Of a stretch of DNA of 64,000 bases, positions 8,905-19,399 are shown piece by piece. The stretch is from contig CAJXNL010000004.1 of assembly GCA_913057195.1 (NCBI GenBank), positions 1-64,000 on the forward strand, in the 5' to 3' direction. Each line of letters opens with the position of its first letter. Position 1 is the first letter of the stretch. The stretch comes from an uncultured Wenzhouxiangella sp. (GTDB lineage: Bacteria; Pseudomonadota; Gammaproteobacteria; Xanthomonadales; Wenzhouxiangellaceae). The notes beneath the pieces are model-generated. The model did not search any database. It was not told where the DNA came from and was given only the letters and a program-made list of their open reading frames with translations. The position numbers were made by a program, and so were the translations under genes.

Positions 8905-8920
8905 CTGTAATTATATATAG
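8905..8920 (-). promoter_or_regulatory. LexA-type operator at dnaE2
   Basis: CTGTAATTATATATAG on the plus strand is CTG-N10-TAG, one base from the gammaproteobacterial LexA consensus CTG-N10-CAG, with the AT-rich centre typical of strong boxes. It sits one base upstream of the dnaE2 ATG. Perfect-consensus boxes stand before imuA and lexA in the same window, which makes chance unlikely. No ribosome site can fit between box and start codon. Confidence 0.8.
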
Positions 8921-8962
8921 TTAATGGTGCTCAAGCAATATAAGCGGTCAATCCGCCCAGTC

Positions 8963-8991
8963 CTTGAGTTTCATCGGTGGCGGCACCATAT
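8963..8991 (+). promoter_or_regulatory. Probable sigma-32 promoter of the cbpA-type gene
   Basis: A -35 element CTTGAG (8963-8968) and a -10 element CACCATAT (8984-8991) match the RpoH consensus CTTGAA and CCCCATNT with one mismatch each and the usual spacing. The same layout, closer to consensus, stands before htpG and rpoH in this window. The downstream gene is a DnaJ-type co-chaperone, a usual RpoH target. Confidence 0.6.
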
Positions 8992-9041
8992 AGACATGGA
9001 GATGAATCAGCCAAAGCATGGGCTGAGTGGGAGAGCTGCGC

Positions 9042-9995
9042 GTGACTGAGTTCAAAGACTACTACAAGATTTTAAATGTGGCTGAGAACGCCAGCCAAGA
9101 TGAGATCAAAAAATCCTATCGACGTTTGGCGCGCAAATACCACCCCGACGTCAGCCAGCAAAGCGATGCCGAAGCCCGTTTCAAAGAGCTCGGCGAAGCC
9201 TACGAAGTCCTTAAAGACCCGGAGCGTCGACGCCAATACGACGAGCTGCGTCACCATGGGTGGCAGCAAGGTGATCAGTTTCGGCCGCCCCCGGGCTGGT
9301 CAGGCGGCATGGGGGCGGGCTTCGATCAGGCCGGTGTCTCAGGGTTCAGTGATTTTTTCGACATGCTGTTTGGTGGCTTGGGCGGCCAGGGCGGCGCTCG
9401 GCGTGCTCAAGGCTTTGGCCAGGCGCCGGGCCAAGGATCGCCTTTTGCCGAGCCGGGGCGCGATCTCCAAGCCAAAGTGAGCATTGATATCGAAACCGCC
9501 ATTCGAGGCGGCACTGAGCGCATCGGTGTGGGCGGGCGCACCCTCAATGTCAAAATCCCAGCGGGTGTGGGGGATGGGCAGCGAATTCGGCTCTCGGGCC
9601 AAGGCGAGCCAGGTGCAGGGGGCGGACCATCGGGCCATCTGTATCTCGATATTGCCATTAAACCCGACAATCGCTACCAACTTGAAGGTCGCGACGTGAT
9701 CATTGAATGGCCAATCGCGCCTTGGGAGGCGGCTTTGGGCGCGCAGCTCGAGATCCCCACGCCCTTGGGCCCCGTCACCATGAAAATTCCACCCGGATCA
9801 TCGAGTCATCAGCGATTTCGTCTGAAAGGCCGAGGTTTGCCCGCGCATGGTCAACAGCCTCAGGGCGATGCTTACGTGGTCTTGAAGATCAAGTTGCCCA
9901 ATGCCCTGAATGCTGAGCAGCGCCGACTCTTTGAGGCGTTACAAGACGCCTCGGATTTTGATCCCCGCGAGGGCCTGGTCTCACAGCGCCACTAA
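9042..9995 (+). CDS. cbpA: DnaJ-class co-chaperone, CbpA type
   Basis: A J-domain co-chaperone that stimulates the ATPase of DnaK and can bind curved DNA in E. coli. Residues 5-70 form the J domain (DYYKILNV, YRRLARKYHPDVS with the HPD motif). A Gly/Phe-rich linker spans about 75-135, followed by two beta-rich C-terminal substrate-binding domains. The cysteine zinc repeats of true DnaJ are absent, which points to CbpA. The GTG at 9042 has GGGAGAG upstream and begins next to the conserved EFKDYY; a GTG at 9027 is less likely. A sigma-32-type promoter precedes it. Confidence 0.9.
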   Translation: MTEFKDYYKILNVAENASQDEIKKSYRRLARKYHPDVSQQSDAEARFKELGEAYEVLKDPERRRQYDELRHHGWQQGDQFRPPPGWSGGMGAGFDQAGVSGFSDFFDMLFGGLGGQGGARRAQGFGQAPGQGSPFAEPGRDLQAKVSIDIETAIRGGTERIGVGGRTLNVKIPAGVGDGQRIRLSGQGEPGAGGGPSGHLYLDIAIKPDNRYQLEGRDVIIEWPIAPWEAALGAQLEIPTPLGPVTMKIPPGSSSHQRFRLKGRGLPAHGQQPQGDAYVVLKIKLPNALNAEQRRLFEALQDASDFDPREGLVSQRH

Positions 9996-10008
9996 AAAAC
10001 TTGCATAA

Positions 10009-12099
<2,091 letters not shown>

Positions 12100-12128
12100 T
12101 TCGTTGATGTTGGACACAAGACACTGAG

Positions 12129-13523
12129 ATGAACACCGAACACAACGCCATGCCTGAGTCTGACACTCCCCCGTTGGCGGGTCTTCGGGCGCATTTCGAG
12201 TCAGGGCTGACCCGTGATTTGAGCTGGCGGGATCAGCAACTGGGCCAATTGGAGGCCATGCTCAAAGACCATGAGGCGCAGATCGCTTCGGCGCTGGCGC
12301 ATGATTTGGATAAACCCGAGCAAGAGGTTTTTCTTGGTGAGCTGGCCTTGCTGTACAGCGAGATCAAATACGCGCGGCGGCATCTGAAGTCATGGGCCAA
12401 GCCGCGCCGTGTCCGAACACCTTTGGTGGGCCAGCCGGGCAAGAGCGCTGTTGTCCCGGAGCCTCGAGGTGTGGTTTTGATTATTGGGGCTTGGAATTAC
12501 CCCATTCAGTTGATCGTCGGCCCCCTGATTCCGGCCATTGCTGCTGGCAACGCCGCTGTTTTGAAGCCCTCGGAGGTGGCGACTGAAACAGCCAAGTTGG
12601 TCGCCGCACTGATCCCAGCCTATTTGGATGAGCGGGCGTTTGCGGTGGTGACGGGCGCGGTTGAAGAGACCACCGCGTTGCTGGCGCAGCGGTTCGATCA
12701 TATCTTCTACACGGGCGGGGGCGAGGTCGGCAAGGTTGTGATGGCCGCGGCGGCCAAGCATCTGACGCCCGTCACGCTTGAGCTGGGCGGCAAATCACCT
12801 TGCCTGGTCGACGACACGGCCGATATCCCATCGGCGGCGCGTCGGATTATTTGGGGCAAGTGTTTGAATGCTGGTCAAACCTGTATTGCACCCGATTATG
12901 TGCTGGTGACCCGCCATGCGCGCGCGCCGCTTATCAGTGCCATGGGCAAAGAACTTGAGCGGATGTATGGGGATGATCGGTTAACTAGCGCAGACTACTG
13001 CAAGATCATCAATGAGCGGCACTTCGATCGGTTGCTCGGCTACCTCAATGAGGGCGAGATTGCGATTGGCGGTCGCAGCGATCGTGAACGATTGAAGATT
13101 GAGCCGACCATCTTGACTGATGTGCCCGACAATGCCCCGATCCTCAAAGAAGAGATCTTTGGGCCATTGTTGCCGGTCATGAGCATCGACAGCATTGATC
13201 ATGGCATCAGCCAGATTCGGTCAGGCGACAAACCCTTGGCGGCCTACTTATTCTCAACCGATCCGCATCATCAGACCCGCTTTACGGATCAGGTCTCAGC
13301 AGGCAATATGTGCATCAATGACGTTTTGATGTTCATGTCGGTGCCCGAATTGCCCTTTGGGGGAGTGGGTGGCAGCGGCATGGGGCAGTACCACGGTCGG
13401 GCGGGCTTCAATGAGCTCAGTCATCTAAAAGCCGTGATGACACGGGGCCGGTTCCCTGAAACCTGGATTCGCTTTGCGCCTTACAGCGCACTCAAGACCC
13501 GACTTCTCAAACTATTTGGATGA
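12129..13523 (+). CDS. Aldehyde dehydrogenase, coniferyl-aldehyde dehydrogenase-like (ALDH3 type)
   Basis: A 464-residue NAD(P)-dependent aldehyde dehydrogenase. GAWNYPIQL binds cofactor, LELGGKSPC carries the general-base Glu, and NAGQTCIAPDYV carries the catalytic Cys. The short length and the C-terminal PFGGVGGSGMGQYHG match class 3 enzymes, which include fatty-aldehyde and coniferyl-aldehyde dehydrogenases. It sits between a FadH-type reductase and a VOC protein on the same strand, overlapping the latter by four bases, so a shared lipid or aromatic catabolic role is possible. Confidence 0.9.
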   Translation: MNTEHNAMPESDTPPLAGLRAHFESGLTRDLSWRDQQLGQLEAMLKDHEAQIASALAHDLDKPEQEVFLGELALLYSEIKYARRHLKSWAKPRRVRTPLVGQPGKSAVVPEPRGVVLIIGAWNYPIQLIVGPLIPAIAAGNAAVLKPSEVATETAKLVAALIPAYLDERAFAVVTGAVEETTALLAQRFDHIFYTGGGEVGKVVMAAAAKHLTPVTLELGGKSPCLVDDTADIPSAARRIIWGKCLNAGQTCIAPDYVLVTRHARAPLISAMGKELERMYGDDRLTSADYCKIINERHFDRLLGYLNEGEIAIGGRSDRERLKIEPTILTDVPDNAPILKEEIFGPLLPVMSIDSIDHGISQIRSGDKPLAAYLFSTDPHHQTRFTDQVSAGNMCINDVLMFMSVPELPFGGVGGSGMGQYHGRAGFNELSHLKAVMTRGRFPETWIRFAPYSALKTRLLKLFG

Positions 13524-13981
13524 AGGATATGACCACACCAACGACCCCTTTCCCACGTTTTCACTTGGCTTTGCCGGTGACCGATCTCGATGACACCCTG
13601 GCTTTTTACCGTGATGTCATGGCCTGCCCGATGGGTCGGTCAGATACTCGTTGGGTTGATCTTGATTTTTTTGGTCATCAGCTGGTCCTCCACATGGTTG
13701 AACCTGACGATCATCCGACCATGGCCACCAACGAAGTCGACGCCCACGCTGTGCCCGCCGGTCACTTCGGGCCGATTTTGGAGTGGGATCAGTTTCAGTC
13801 GCTGGCCGATCGGTTTCGGTCACATCAAGTGGCGTTTGTGATTGAGCCTTATGTGCGCTTTGAGGGAAAACGGGGTGAGCAGGCCACCATGTTTGTCAAA
13901 GACCCCAGCCAGAATTACCTTGAATTCAAGGCCTTTCGGGACATCAACATGCTGTTCGCGACAGACTTAGATCAAGCTTGA
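13520..13981 (+). CDS. VOC-family (glyoxalase fold) protein
   Basis: A 153-residue protein of the vicinal oxygen chelate superfamily: two beta-alpha-beta repeats, with FHLALPVTDLDDTLAFYRDV opening the first and MFVKDPSQNYLEFKAF closing the second. HLALPV and LEFK supply the likely metal ligands His and Glu. Family members include glyoxalases, dioxygenases and resistance proteins, so the reaction is unknown. The ATG overlaps the aldehyde dehydrogenase stop (ATGA); an ATG nine bases on, preceded by AAGGA, is an alternative. Confidence 0.85.
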   Translation: MKDMTTPTTPFPRFHLALPVTDLDDTLAFYRDVMACPMGRSDTRWVDLDFFGHQLVLHMVEPDDHPTMATNEVDAHAVPAGHFGPILEWDQFQSLADRFRSHQVAFVIEPYVRFEGKRGEQATMFVKDPSQNYLEFKAFRDINMLFATDLDQA

Positions 13982-13992
13982 TCGGTGTCCGT

Positions 13993-14943
13993 TCACTGCG
14001 CTGGAGTTTCGACCAAACGGGCTCCAGCGGCATTGACTGGGGTCAAAAGGGCCTCAGTCGTCAAGCCAGCCTCGTGAAACGGTTGGCTTAATGCGAGCTG
14101 AGCATGTTTGGCCTGCGCCAATGAGGCAAACCATGCAAACACGCTGGGACCGGCGCCAGAAATGGATGCGCCTAAGGCCCCATGGGCTTTGGCCGCCGTC
14201 TTGAACGCCTCAAATCCTGGAATGAGATGGCGTCGTCTGGGCTCAACCAGGTGGTCGACGAGACCGCCGGCAATGGCGCTGGCATCATCGGTGTATAACC
14301 CAATGATGAGTTGAGCCAAGCTTGTCTGTTGGCGGGTGATGTCGTCTAAGCCAAAGGGGGCGGCCAAGCAGGCGCGCGCTTGGCTGGTCTCGATCAACAA
14401 GCTGGGGTGGATGACCAACGCGGTGAGGCCCGACGGGGTGGGCAATTGAATGAGTCGTTGCTCGGTGGCCAATACCAGGCCGCCCATCAGCTGAGGACCC
14501 ACGTTGTCGCCGACCGGTTGACCGGTGGCCACCGTTTCGCCAACCACGGCGAAGGGATACAAATCTGTGGTTGATCGAGGCGCATCCAGCAAGGCATTGG
14601 TCGCGACCACAGCAGCGGTCGCACTTGCCGCAGAGCCGCCCAAACCTGAACTTAACGGGATGCCTTTATTGAGCGTTAACTCAACATCAAAGTCAGCCCC
14701 CGCGGCCTCGAGCAGTGCGATGGCTGCTCGGGAGGCGGTGTTGGCCTCGGGTGCAGTGGGCAAGTCGGTGACCCGACCGGTGACCGACTGAATTCGGGCT
14801 CGGGGGCGGGGGTGGTTGGAGGCCACGCGAGTGGCCGTGACCACATCGCCCATGCCGTCGACACAGTGCCCCACCAAATCAAAGCCTGAGGCGACATTGC
14901 CCACCACGGCGGGCGCGTAGGCAGATGCGCTTACGCCAGCCAC
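13993..14943 (-). CDS. thrB: Homoserine kinase (GHMP family)
   Basis: Phosphorylates homoserine with ATP in threonine synthesis. The 316 residues show the GHMP order: AYAPAVVGNVASGFD near the N-terminus, the ATP loop IPLSSGLGGSAAS at about 94-106, and a C-terminal GASISGAGPSVFA. thrA and thrC are not in the window. The start overlaps the end of the yeiH-type gene by 13 bases, so they are probably one transcript. The gene ends 12 bases from the convergent VOC gene. Confidence 0.92.
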   Translation of the reverse strand: MAGVSASAYAPAVVGNVASGFDLVGHCVDGMGDVVTATRVASNHPRPRARIQSVTGRVTDLPTAPEANTASRAAIALLEAAGADFDVELTLNKGIPLSSGLGGSAASATAAVVATNALLDAPRSTTDLYPFAVVGETVATGQPVGDNVGPQLMGGLVLATEQRLIQLPTPSGLTALVIHPSLLIETSQARACLAAPFGLDDITRQQTSLAQLIIGLYTDDASAIAGGLVDHLVEPRRRHLIPGFEAFKTAAKAHGALGASISGAGPSVFAWFASLAQAKHAQLALSQPFHEAGLTTEALLTPVNAAGARLVETPAQ

Positions 14944-16010
14944 GCCAATGCCACAACCAACATGCTCACGGTGGCGATGAAGGCCACGAGAAAACCTCGA
15001 ATCCCGAGTGACTTGACCTCGCTGGGGGCGACACTCATCGCCAATGCGGACATGGCCATGGCAAAAGCGAGCAAACTAAACTGATGCGCCAGAGCCAATG
15101 CACCGCTCCATACAGCTTCGATGTTGGCATCTTGGGTCGCGCCTGCCCAACGATCAACCAGTGTTCTGACCATGCTGAGGGCGATGAACGCCACGATAAA
15201 CATTGGAAATGGGACCTTTGAGCGCGCCCCCGAGGCGCCCCGCTCGCGTCGATAGTACAACAACACCAACGCAGGAATGACCACAAGCATGGTGCTGTTG
15301 CGCATCAGCTTGGCCACCGTGGCAGCATCCAGTGTTTGCTCGTTCGGCCACAGCTGTTGATGATAGACGGCGGCCGCCGTCACTTGCGCGGTATCGTGGA
15401 TGACCGTCCCCAGTGCAAGGCCCACGAGGTTCGGATCCACCAGCGCATGTTGGAGGACCACTGGATACGTCAAGATCGCCAGCAAACCCAATATCCCAAT
15501 GCAGGCAATCGCGTAGCACGTTTCTTCGTGTTTGGCTTTCAGCGCAGGCGATGCGGCGGCAATGGCCGATGCCCCACAAATGGACGTGCCGGCTGCCAAC
15601 AAAATCAGCAGGCGCGGTGAGACTTTCATCAGCTTGCCAAGCCCAAGCACCACCACCAGGCCAGTGGCAATCATGACAATGACCAGCGGCAAGGCCTGGC
15701 CACCCGTATCGACAAGTTCGCTCAGGCTCAGCCGAAGGCCGACCAAGGCCACGGCAATCTTTAAAATAGGGCCTTTGGCCAGCGCCAGACCTTTTTCCAG
15801 TGCCGGCTGCGCGCGCGTGTAGCGGCCCAGCACCAGACCCATGATGATGGCGACCAGCATCGCGCTGACAGGAATGGGGCCAAGGGGTGGAGGCAGGTTG
15901 CCGAGCAATGCAGCGACGCCCGCGGCCGCCAACGCAATGACGGTCACAAACACCAGGCCGGGCCAGCGCGTGGCATATGACTGGGGGGCGGTGGGGTGGG
16001 GGTTGCTCAT
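14931..16010 (-). CDS. YeiH/UPF0324-family membrane transporter (putative sulfate exporter)
   Basis: A 359-residue inner-membrane protein with about ten hydrophobic segments. Characteristic stretches are ILKIAVALVGLRLS, LLAAGTSICGASAIAA and GTVIHDTAQVTAA. These mark the YeiH family, named a putative sulfate exporter by annotation, with thin experimental support. It overlaps thrB by 13 bases downstream. A 318-residue open frame on the same strand in another phase is a high-GC shadow. Confidence 0.87.
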   Translation of the reverse strand: MSNPHPTAPQSYATRWPGLVFVTVIALAAAGVAALLGNLPPPLGPIPVSAMLVAIIMGLVLGRYTRAQPALEKGLALAKGPILKIAVALVGLRLSLSELVDTGGQALPLVIVMIATGLVVVLGLGKLMKVSPRLLILLAAGTSICGASAIAAASPALKAKHEETCYAIACIGILGLLAILTYPVVLQHALVDPNLVGLALGTVIHDTAQVTAAAVYHQQLWPNEQTLDAATVAKLMRNSTMLVVIPALVLLYYRRERGASGARSKVPFPMFIVAFIALSMVRTLVDRWAGATQDANIEAVWSGALALAHQFSLLAFAMAMSALAMSVAPSEVKSLGIRGFLVAFIATVSMLVVALAWLA

Positions 16011-16123
16011 TGGACAGCCGATCAGTGCTCACGCTGGGCAAAAGTGGTAGCATCATAGCGTTTTTAGACCGCAAATGTCGAACGTTTCGGCCTCTGGAAT
16101 GAATTAGCAAAGGACCTCAATGA

Positions 16124-18289
16124 ATGACAATCAAATGGCGCATCGAGATGGGCAACGGGATCAACCATGGCATGGGTTTTTTAGCGCTTGTTGTGACTTT
16201 AGTGTCTTCACCGGCGCTTTTGTTGGCAGCGCAGACCGCAGACGAGGCTGCCATGCCCACTGACCCGTATCTGTGGCTTGAGGACGTGGAGGGCGACAGG
16301 GCACTGTCGTGGGCGCGAGAGCAAAATCAACGCTCTGAGGGCGAGTTGCAAGCGCATCCAAATTTTGACGAGTTTCAAGCGCGCCATTTGGAAATTTTGA
16401 CCTCGGATGAGCGCATTGCCTATCCCGGTCTTCGCGGCGGGGAGGTCTACAACTTCTGGCGGGACGCCGAGCACGTCCGAGGGATCTGGCGTAAAACCAA
16501 TTTGGACGCTTATCGCAAAGACGACCCCGATTGGGATGTGTTGCTGGATGTGGACGCGTTGGCAGAGCGCGAGAATGAAAACTGGGTGTGGGCAGGGGCG
16601 GGCTGTCGCTATCCAGACTATGACCGCTGTATTGTCAGTTTATCGATCGGAGGCGCCGATGCGGCCGTGCGCCGCGAGTTTGACATGGAAACCCGGCGCT
16701 TTGTTGAAGGCGGGTTCGAGCTGCCGGAGTCAAAATCTCAGTTGGGTTGGCGCGACTTGAATACGGTCTTCCTGGGCCCCGCCTTCAGTGAAGACCAAAT
16801 GACTGACTCAGGCTACCCGCGCACTGTCCAGATTTGGGAGCGAGGCACGCCGAGGTCATCGGCCACCACCATCTTTGAGGGAGAAAAGACCGACGTGGCG
16901 GTGACAGGCGTTCGTCTGTGGGATGGGGATGTCTTTTATGATTTGATCTTTCGCTCGCCATCGTTTTTCACCCGACAGGTTTATCTCTATCGGGATGGAC
17001 AAACGCATCGCCTCCAGATTCCAGAGGATGCTGAGGTGGTGGGTTTGCTCAAGGGTCAACTTTTGGTTGAACTGAAATCCGATTGGGTCCAAGCGGGGCA
17101 AACGTTCCCGCAAGGCGCTCTGATTGCCGCGAGCATGGATGAGTTTCTTTCAGAGGGGGTGGAGCCAGACGTGGTGTTTGCGCCCGCTGAGCGCAGTTCG
17201 ATCTCACAGGTGGTGACCACCGACCAAGCGGTCATTGTGAACGTTTTGGATAACGTTGTCGCTCGTTTGATTCGTTTTGTTTATGCCGACGGTCAATGGC
17301 AAGCCCAAGCGCTGGATGCGCCCTCGATGGGTGCACTGCGCATTGTGACATCCGATGACCAGACCGATCGGTATTTCTTCAACTACACCGGCTTTTTGAC
17401 CCCGTCGTCTTTATATGAAGCCGACGCCATGACCAATCGCCACACCCAGGTTCGAGCGGAGCCAAGCTGGTTTGACAGCGATGGGATGTCGGTGAGTCAA
17501 TACGAGGCGACCTCGGCCGATGGTGAACGTATCCCCTATTTCGTGGTTAAGCCCAAAGGCTTTGATGACAACGTCACATACCCCACGTTGCTTTCGGCCT
17601 ACGGCGGATTTGAAATTTCGCGGACGCCTTTCTACTCGGGGATTTTAGGGTCCAGCTGGTTGGCTCGCGGCGGTGTGTATGTGTTGGCCAACATTCGAGG
17701 CGGTGGTGAATTTGGGCCGAAATGGCACCAGGCTGCGCTTAAGGACAACCGCCAGCGTGCTTTTGATGACTTAATCGCGGTGTCTGAGGATCTGGTGGCA
17801 CGAGGAATCACTCAACCGTCGAAGCTTGGCATTCAAGGCGGGTCGAACGGCGGACTGTTGGTCGGTGCGGTGATGGTTCAACGTCCAGATCTTTACAATG
17901 CGGTGGTTTGTCAGGTCCCTCTTTTGGATATGAAACGATTCCATAAGCTGTTGGCCGGTGCCAGCTGGATGGCCGAGTATGGCAATCCAGATGACCCCGA
18001 TGATTGGGCCTACATCTCTCAATACTCGCCTTATCAAAACGTCTCGGCCGATGCTGAGTACCCCAAGGCTTTTTTCACCACGTCCACTCGAGATGACCGT
18101 GTTCACCCGGCCCATGCCCGGAAAATGGTCGCGAAAATGACAGCGCAGGGGCACGATGTGCTTTATTACGAAAACATCGAGGGCGGACACGGGGGTGCTG
18201 CGAATCTTAAACAAAGCGCCTATCTCAACGCGTTGATTTATGCCTACCTGCATGACCGTCTGGCCGATGGCGGGGCACTGGATGACTAA
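16124..18289 (+). CDS. Prolyl oligopeptidase-family serine peptidase (S9), exported
   Basis: A 721-residue peptidase. An N-terminal hydrophobic stretch (about residues 17-36) followed by AAQ looks like a signal peptide, so it should act in the periplasm or outside. DPYLWLEDVEGDRALSW opens the propeller domain typical of S9A enzymes. The catalytic domain has GGSNGG (Ser about 575), TRDDRVHPAH (Asp about 656) and EGGHGG (His about 688). It probably cleaves short proline-containing peptides. AAAGGA stands about ten bases before the ATG. It reads away from the yeiH-thrB pair. Confidence 0.92.
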   Translation: MTIKWRIEMGNGINHGMGFLALVVTLVSSPALLLAAQTADEAAMPTDPYLWLEDVEGDRALSWAREQNQRSEGELQAHPNFDEFQARHLEILTSDERIAYPGLRGGEVYNFWRDAEHVRGIWRKTNLDAYRKDDPDWDVLLDVDALAERENENWVWAGAGCRYPDYDRCIVSLSIGGADAAVRREFDMETRRFVEGGFELPESKSQLGWRDLNTVFLGPAFSEDQMTDSGYPRTVQIWERGTPRSSATTIFEGEKTDVAVTGVRLWDGDVFYDLIFRSPSFFTRQVYLYRDGQTHRLQIPEDAEVVGLLKGQLLVELKSDWVQAGQTFPQGALIAASMDEFLSEGVEPDVVFAPAERSSISQVVTTDQAVIVNVLDNVVARLIRFVYADGQWQAQALDAPSMGALRIVTSDDQTDRYFFNYTGFLTPSSLYEADAMTNRHTQVRAEPSWFDSDGMSVSQYEATSADGERIPYFVVKPKGFDDNVTYPTLLSAYGGFEISRTPFYSGILGSSWLARGGVYVLANIRGGGEFGPKWHQAALKDNRQRAFDDLIAVSEDLVARGITQPSKLGIQGGSNGGLLVGAVMVQRPDLYNAVVCQVPLLDMKRFHKLLAGASWMAEYGNPDDPDDWAYISQYSPYQNVSADAEYPKAFFTTSTRDDRVHPAHARKMVAKMTAQGHDVLYYENIEGGHGGAANLKQSAYLNALIYAYLHDRLADGGALDD

Positions 18290-18297
18290 GCCAGTGG

Positions 18298-18326
18298 GGA
18301 ACTTTTGACGCTGAGTTGATGTCTGA
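18298..18326 (+). promoter_or_regulatory. Probable sigma-E promoter upstream of rpoH
   Basis: GGAACTT (18298-18304), 16 bases, then GTCTGA (18321-18326). This matches the RpoE/AlgU consensus GGAACTT - N15-19 - GTCTAA or TCTGA almost exactly. E. coli rpoH is also read from a sigma-E promoter. The rpoE gene itself is 5 kb downstream. Confidence 0.7.
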
Positions 18327-18363
18327 TGGTGTAGATTAAAGGTGGAATTTAAGCGCGTAAAGG

Positions 18364-18391
18364 CTTGAATTTGCGCCAAAAAGCCCCATTG
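18364..18391 (+). promoter_or_regulatory. Probable sigma-32 promoter of rpoH (autoregulation)
   Basis: CTTGAAT (18364-18370), 13 bases, then CCCCATTG (18384-18391), very close to the RpoH consensus. It predicts a transcript with a leader of about 145 bases and positive autoregulation. This arrangement is not that of E. coli rpoH. Confidence 0.7.
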
Positions 18392-18469
18392 AGAGCCTGT
18401 GAGGGTGTGGGGGCAAAGCAACACACCGCTTGGGATGTGGCTGGATTCGGCATCTAAAGCGCTTTAAAA

Positions 18470-18500
18470 TGGGGCGTTGGGTGGTTTAAATGACGCCCCA
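18470..18500 (+). other. Leader hairpin upstream of rpoH
   Basis: Perfect 8-bp arms TGGGGCGT and ACGCCCCA around a 15-base loop, about 40 bases before the rpoH start. No T run follows at once. It lies within the leader predicted from either upstream promoter and could affect rpoH translation, as leader structure does in other rpoH mRNAs. Confidence 0.5.
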
Positions 18501-18541
18501 GATTTTGTTGACAGTGGTTTTTTGATGAGGAGGCATGGCTG

Positions 18542-19399
18542 ATGGCCACAGAATTGGTACCAAGTCATCTTCTGGCGCCAGCCGGTACGGGCTCGCTGGA
18601 TGCCTACATTCAAGAAGTGAACCGAATTCCTGTTCTCAGCTGCGAGGAAGAGCAGTCTCTGGCGCGGCGTTTCCATGATGAGGATGACTTGGAAGCTGCA
18701 CGTCTGATGGTGATGTCTCACCTGCGATTTGTTGTTCACGTGGCCCGTGGTTACTCGGGCTATGGTCTGGCCTTGGGTGATCTCATCCAGGAGGGCAACA
18801 TTGGATTGATGAAAGCGGTCAAGCGTTTTGATCCCGACCAAGGTGTTCGTTTGGTGTCGTTTGCTGTTCATTGGATCCGAGCTGAAATTCATGAGTTCAT
18901 CTTGAAAAATTGGCGGATCGTCAAAGTGGCCACCACCAAAGCGCAGCGTAAACTCTTCTTTAATCTTCGTCGACAGAAAAAACGCCTGGGCTGGTTAAAT
19001 CAAGATGAGGTGAACCGGGTGGCTGAGGACCTTGGGGTTAAGCCTGAAGTGGTGACTGAAATGGAGTCGCGGTTGGCCGGCCAAGACGTGGGTTTTGATT
19101 TGACTCAAGACGATGAAGACGCCTCCTATGTCGCACCAGCGGCTTATTTGGAGTCTCTGACGGTGACGCCGGCGGAGGCCGCCGAGGCCCAGGACTGGGA
19201 GGAGCATCATCACCAAATGCTGTTTCAAGGTTTGGACAGCTTGGACGACCGTGCTCGAGACATCATTCAAAGCCGTTGGTTGCTCGAGCCCAAGGCGACT
19301 TTGCAAGAGCTGGCAGATAAGTATGCGGTCTCAGCAGAGCGTGTCCGTCAGCTGGAGAGCCAGGCTTTGAAAAAACTCCAGGCGGAATTGGTCGTCTAA
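18542..19399 (+). CDS. rpoH: Heat-shock sigma factor sigma-32
   Basis: Directs RNA polymerase to heat-shock promoters. The 285 residues contain region 2 ([21 protein letters not shown], then [19 protein letters not shown]), the RpoH box QRKLFFNLR at 135-143 that sets RpoH apart from RpoD, and a C-terminal region 4 helix-turn-helix ([19 protein letters not shown]). GAGGAGG precedes the ATG. Two promoters in the 250-base upstream gap match sigma-E and sigma-32. Probable targets cbpA and htpG lie in the same window. The stop overlaps the convergent murB stop by four bases. Confidence 0.96.
   Translation: MATELVPSHLLAPAGTGSLDAYIQEVNRIPVLSCEEEQSLARRFHDEDDLEAARLMVMSHLRFVVHVARGYSGYGLALGDLIQEGNIGLMKAVKRFDPDQGVRLVSFAVHWIRAEIHEFILKNWRIVKVATTKAQRKLFFNLRRQKKRLGWLNQDEVNRVAEDLGVKPEVVTEMESRLAGQDVGFDLTQDDEDASYVAPAAYLESLTVTPAEAAEAQDWEEHHHQMLFQGLDSLDDRARDIIQSRWLLEPKATLQELADKYAVSAERVRQLESQALKKLQAELVV

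Noticed and set aside
15154..16110. 318-residue open frame on the same strand as the yeiH-type gene
   Set aside because: Its translation is Arg/His/Cys-rich without domains. It is a high-GC shadow of a clear membrane protein.
18507..18512. TTGACA as a -35 element before rpoH
   Set aside because: No -10 at a usable distance before the start codon 30 bases later.
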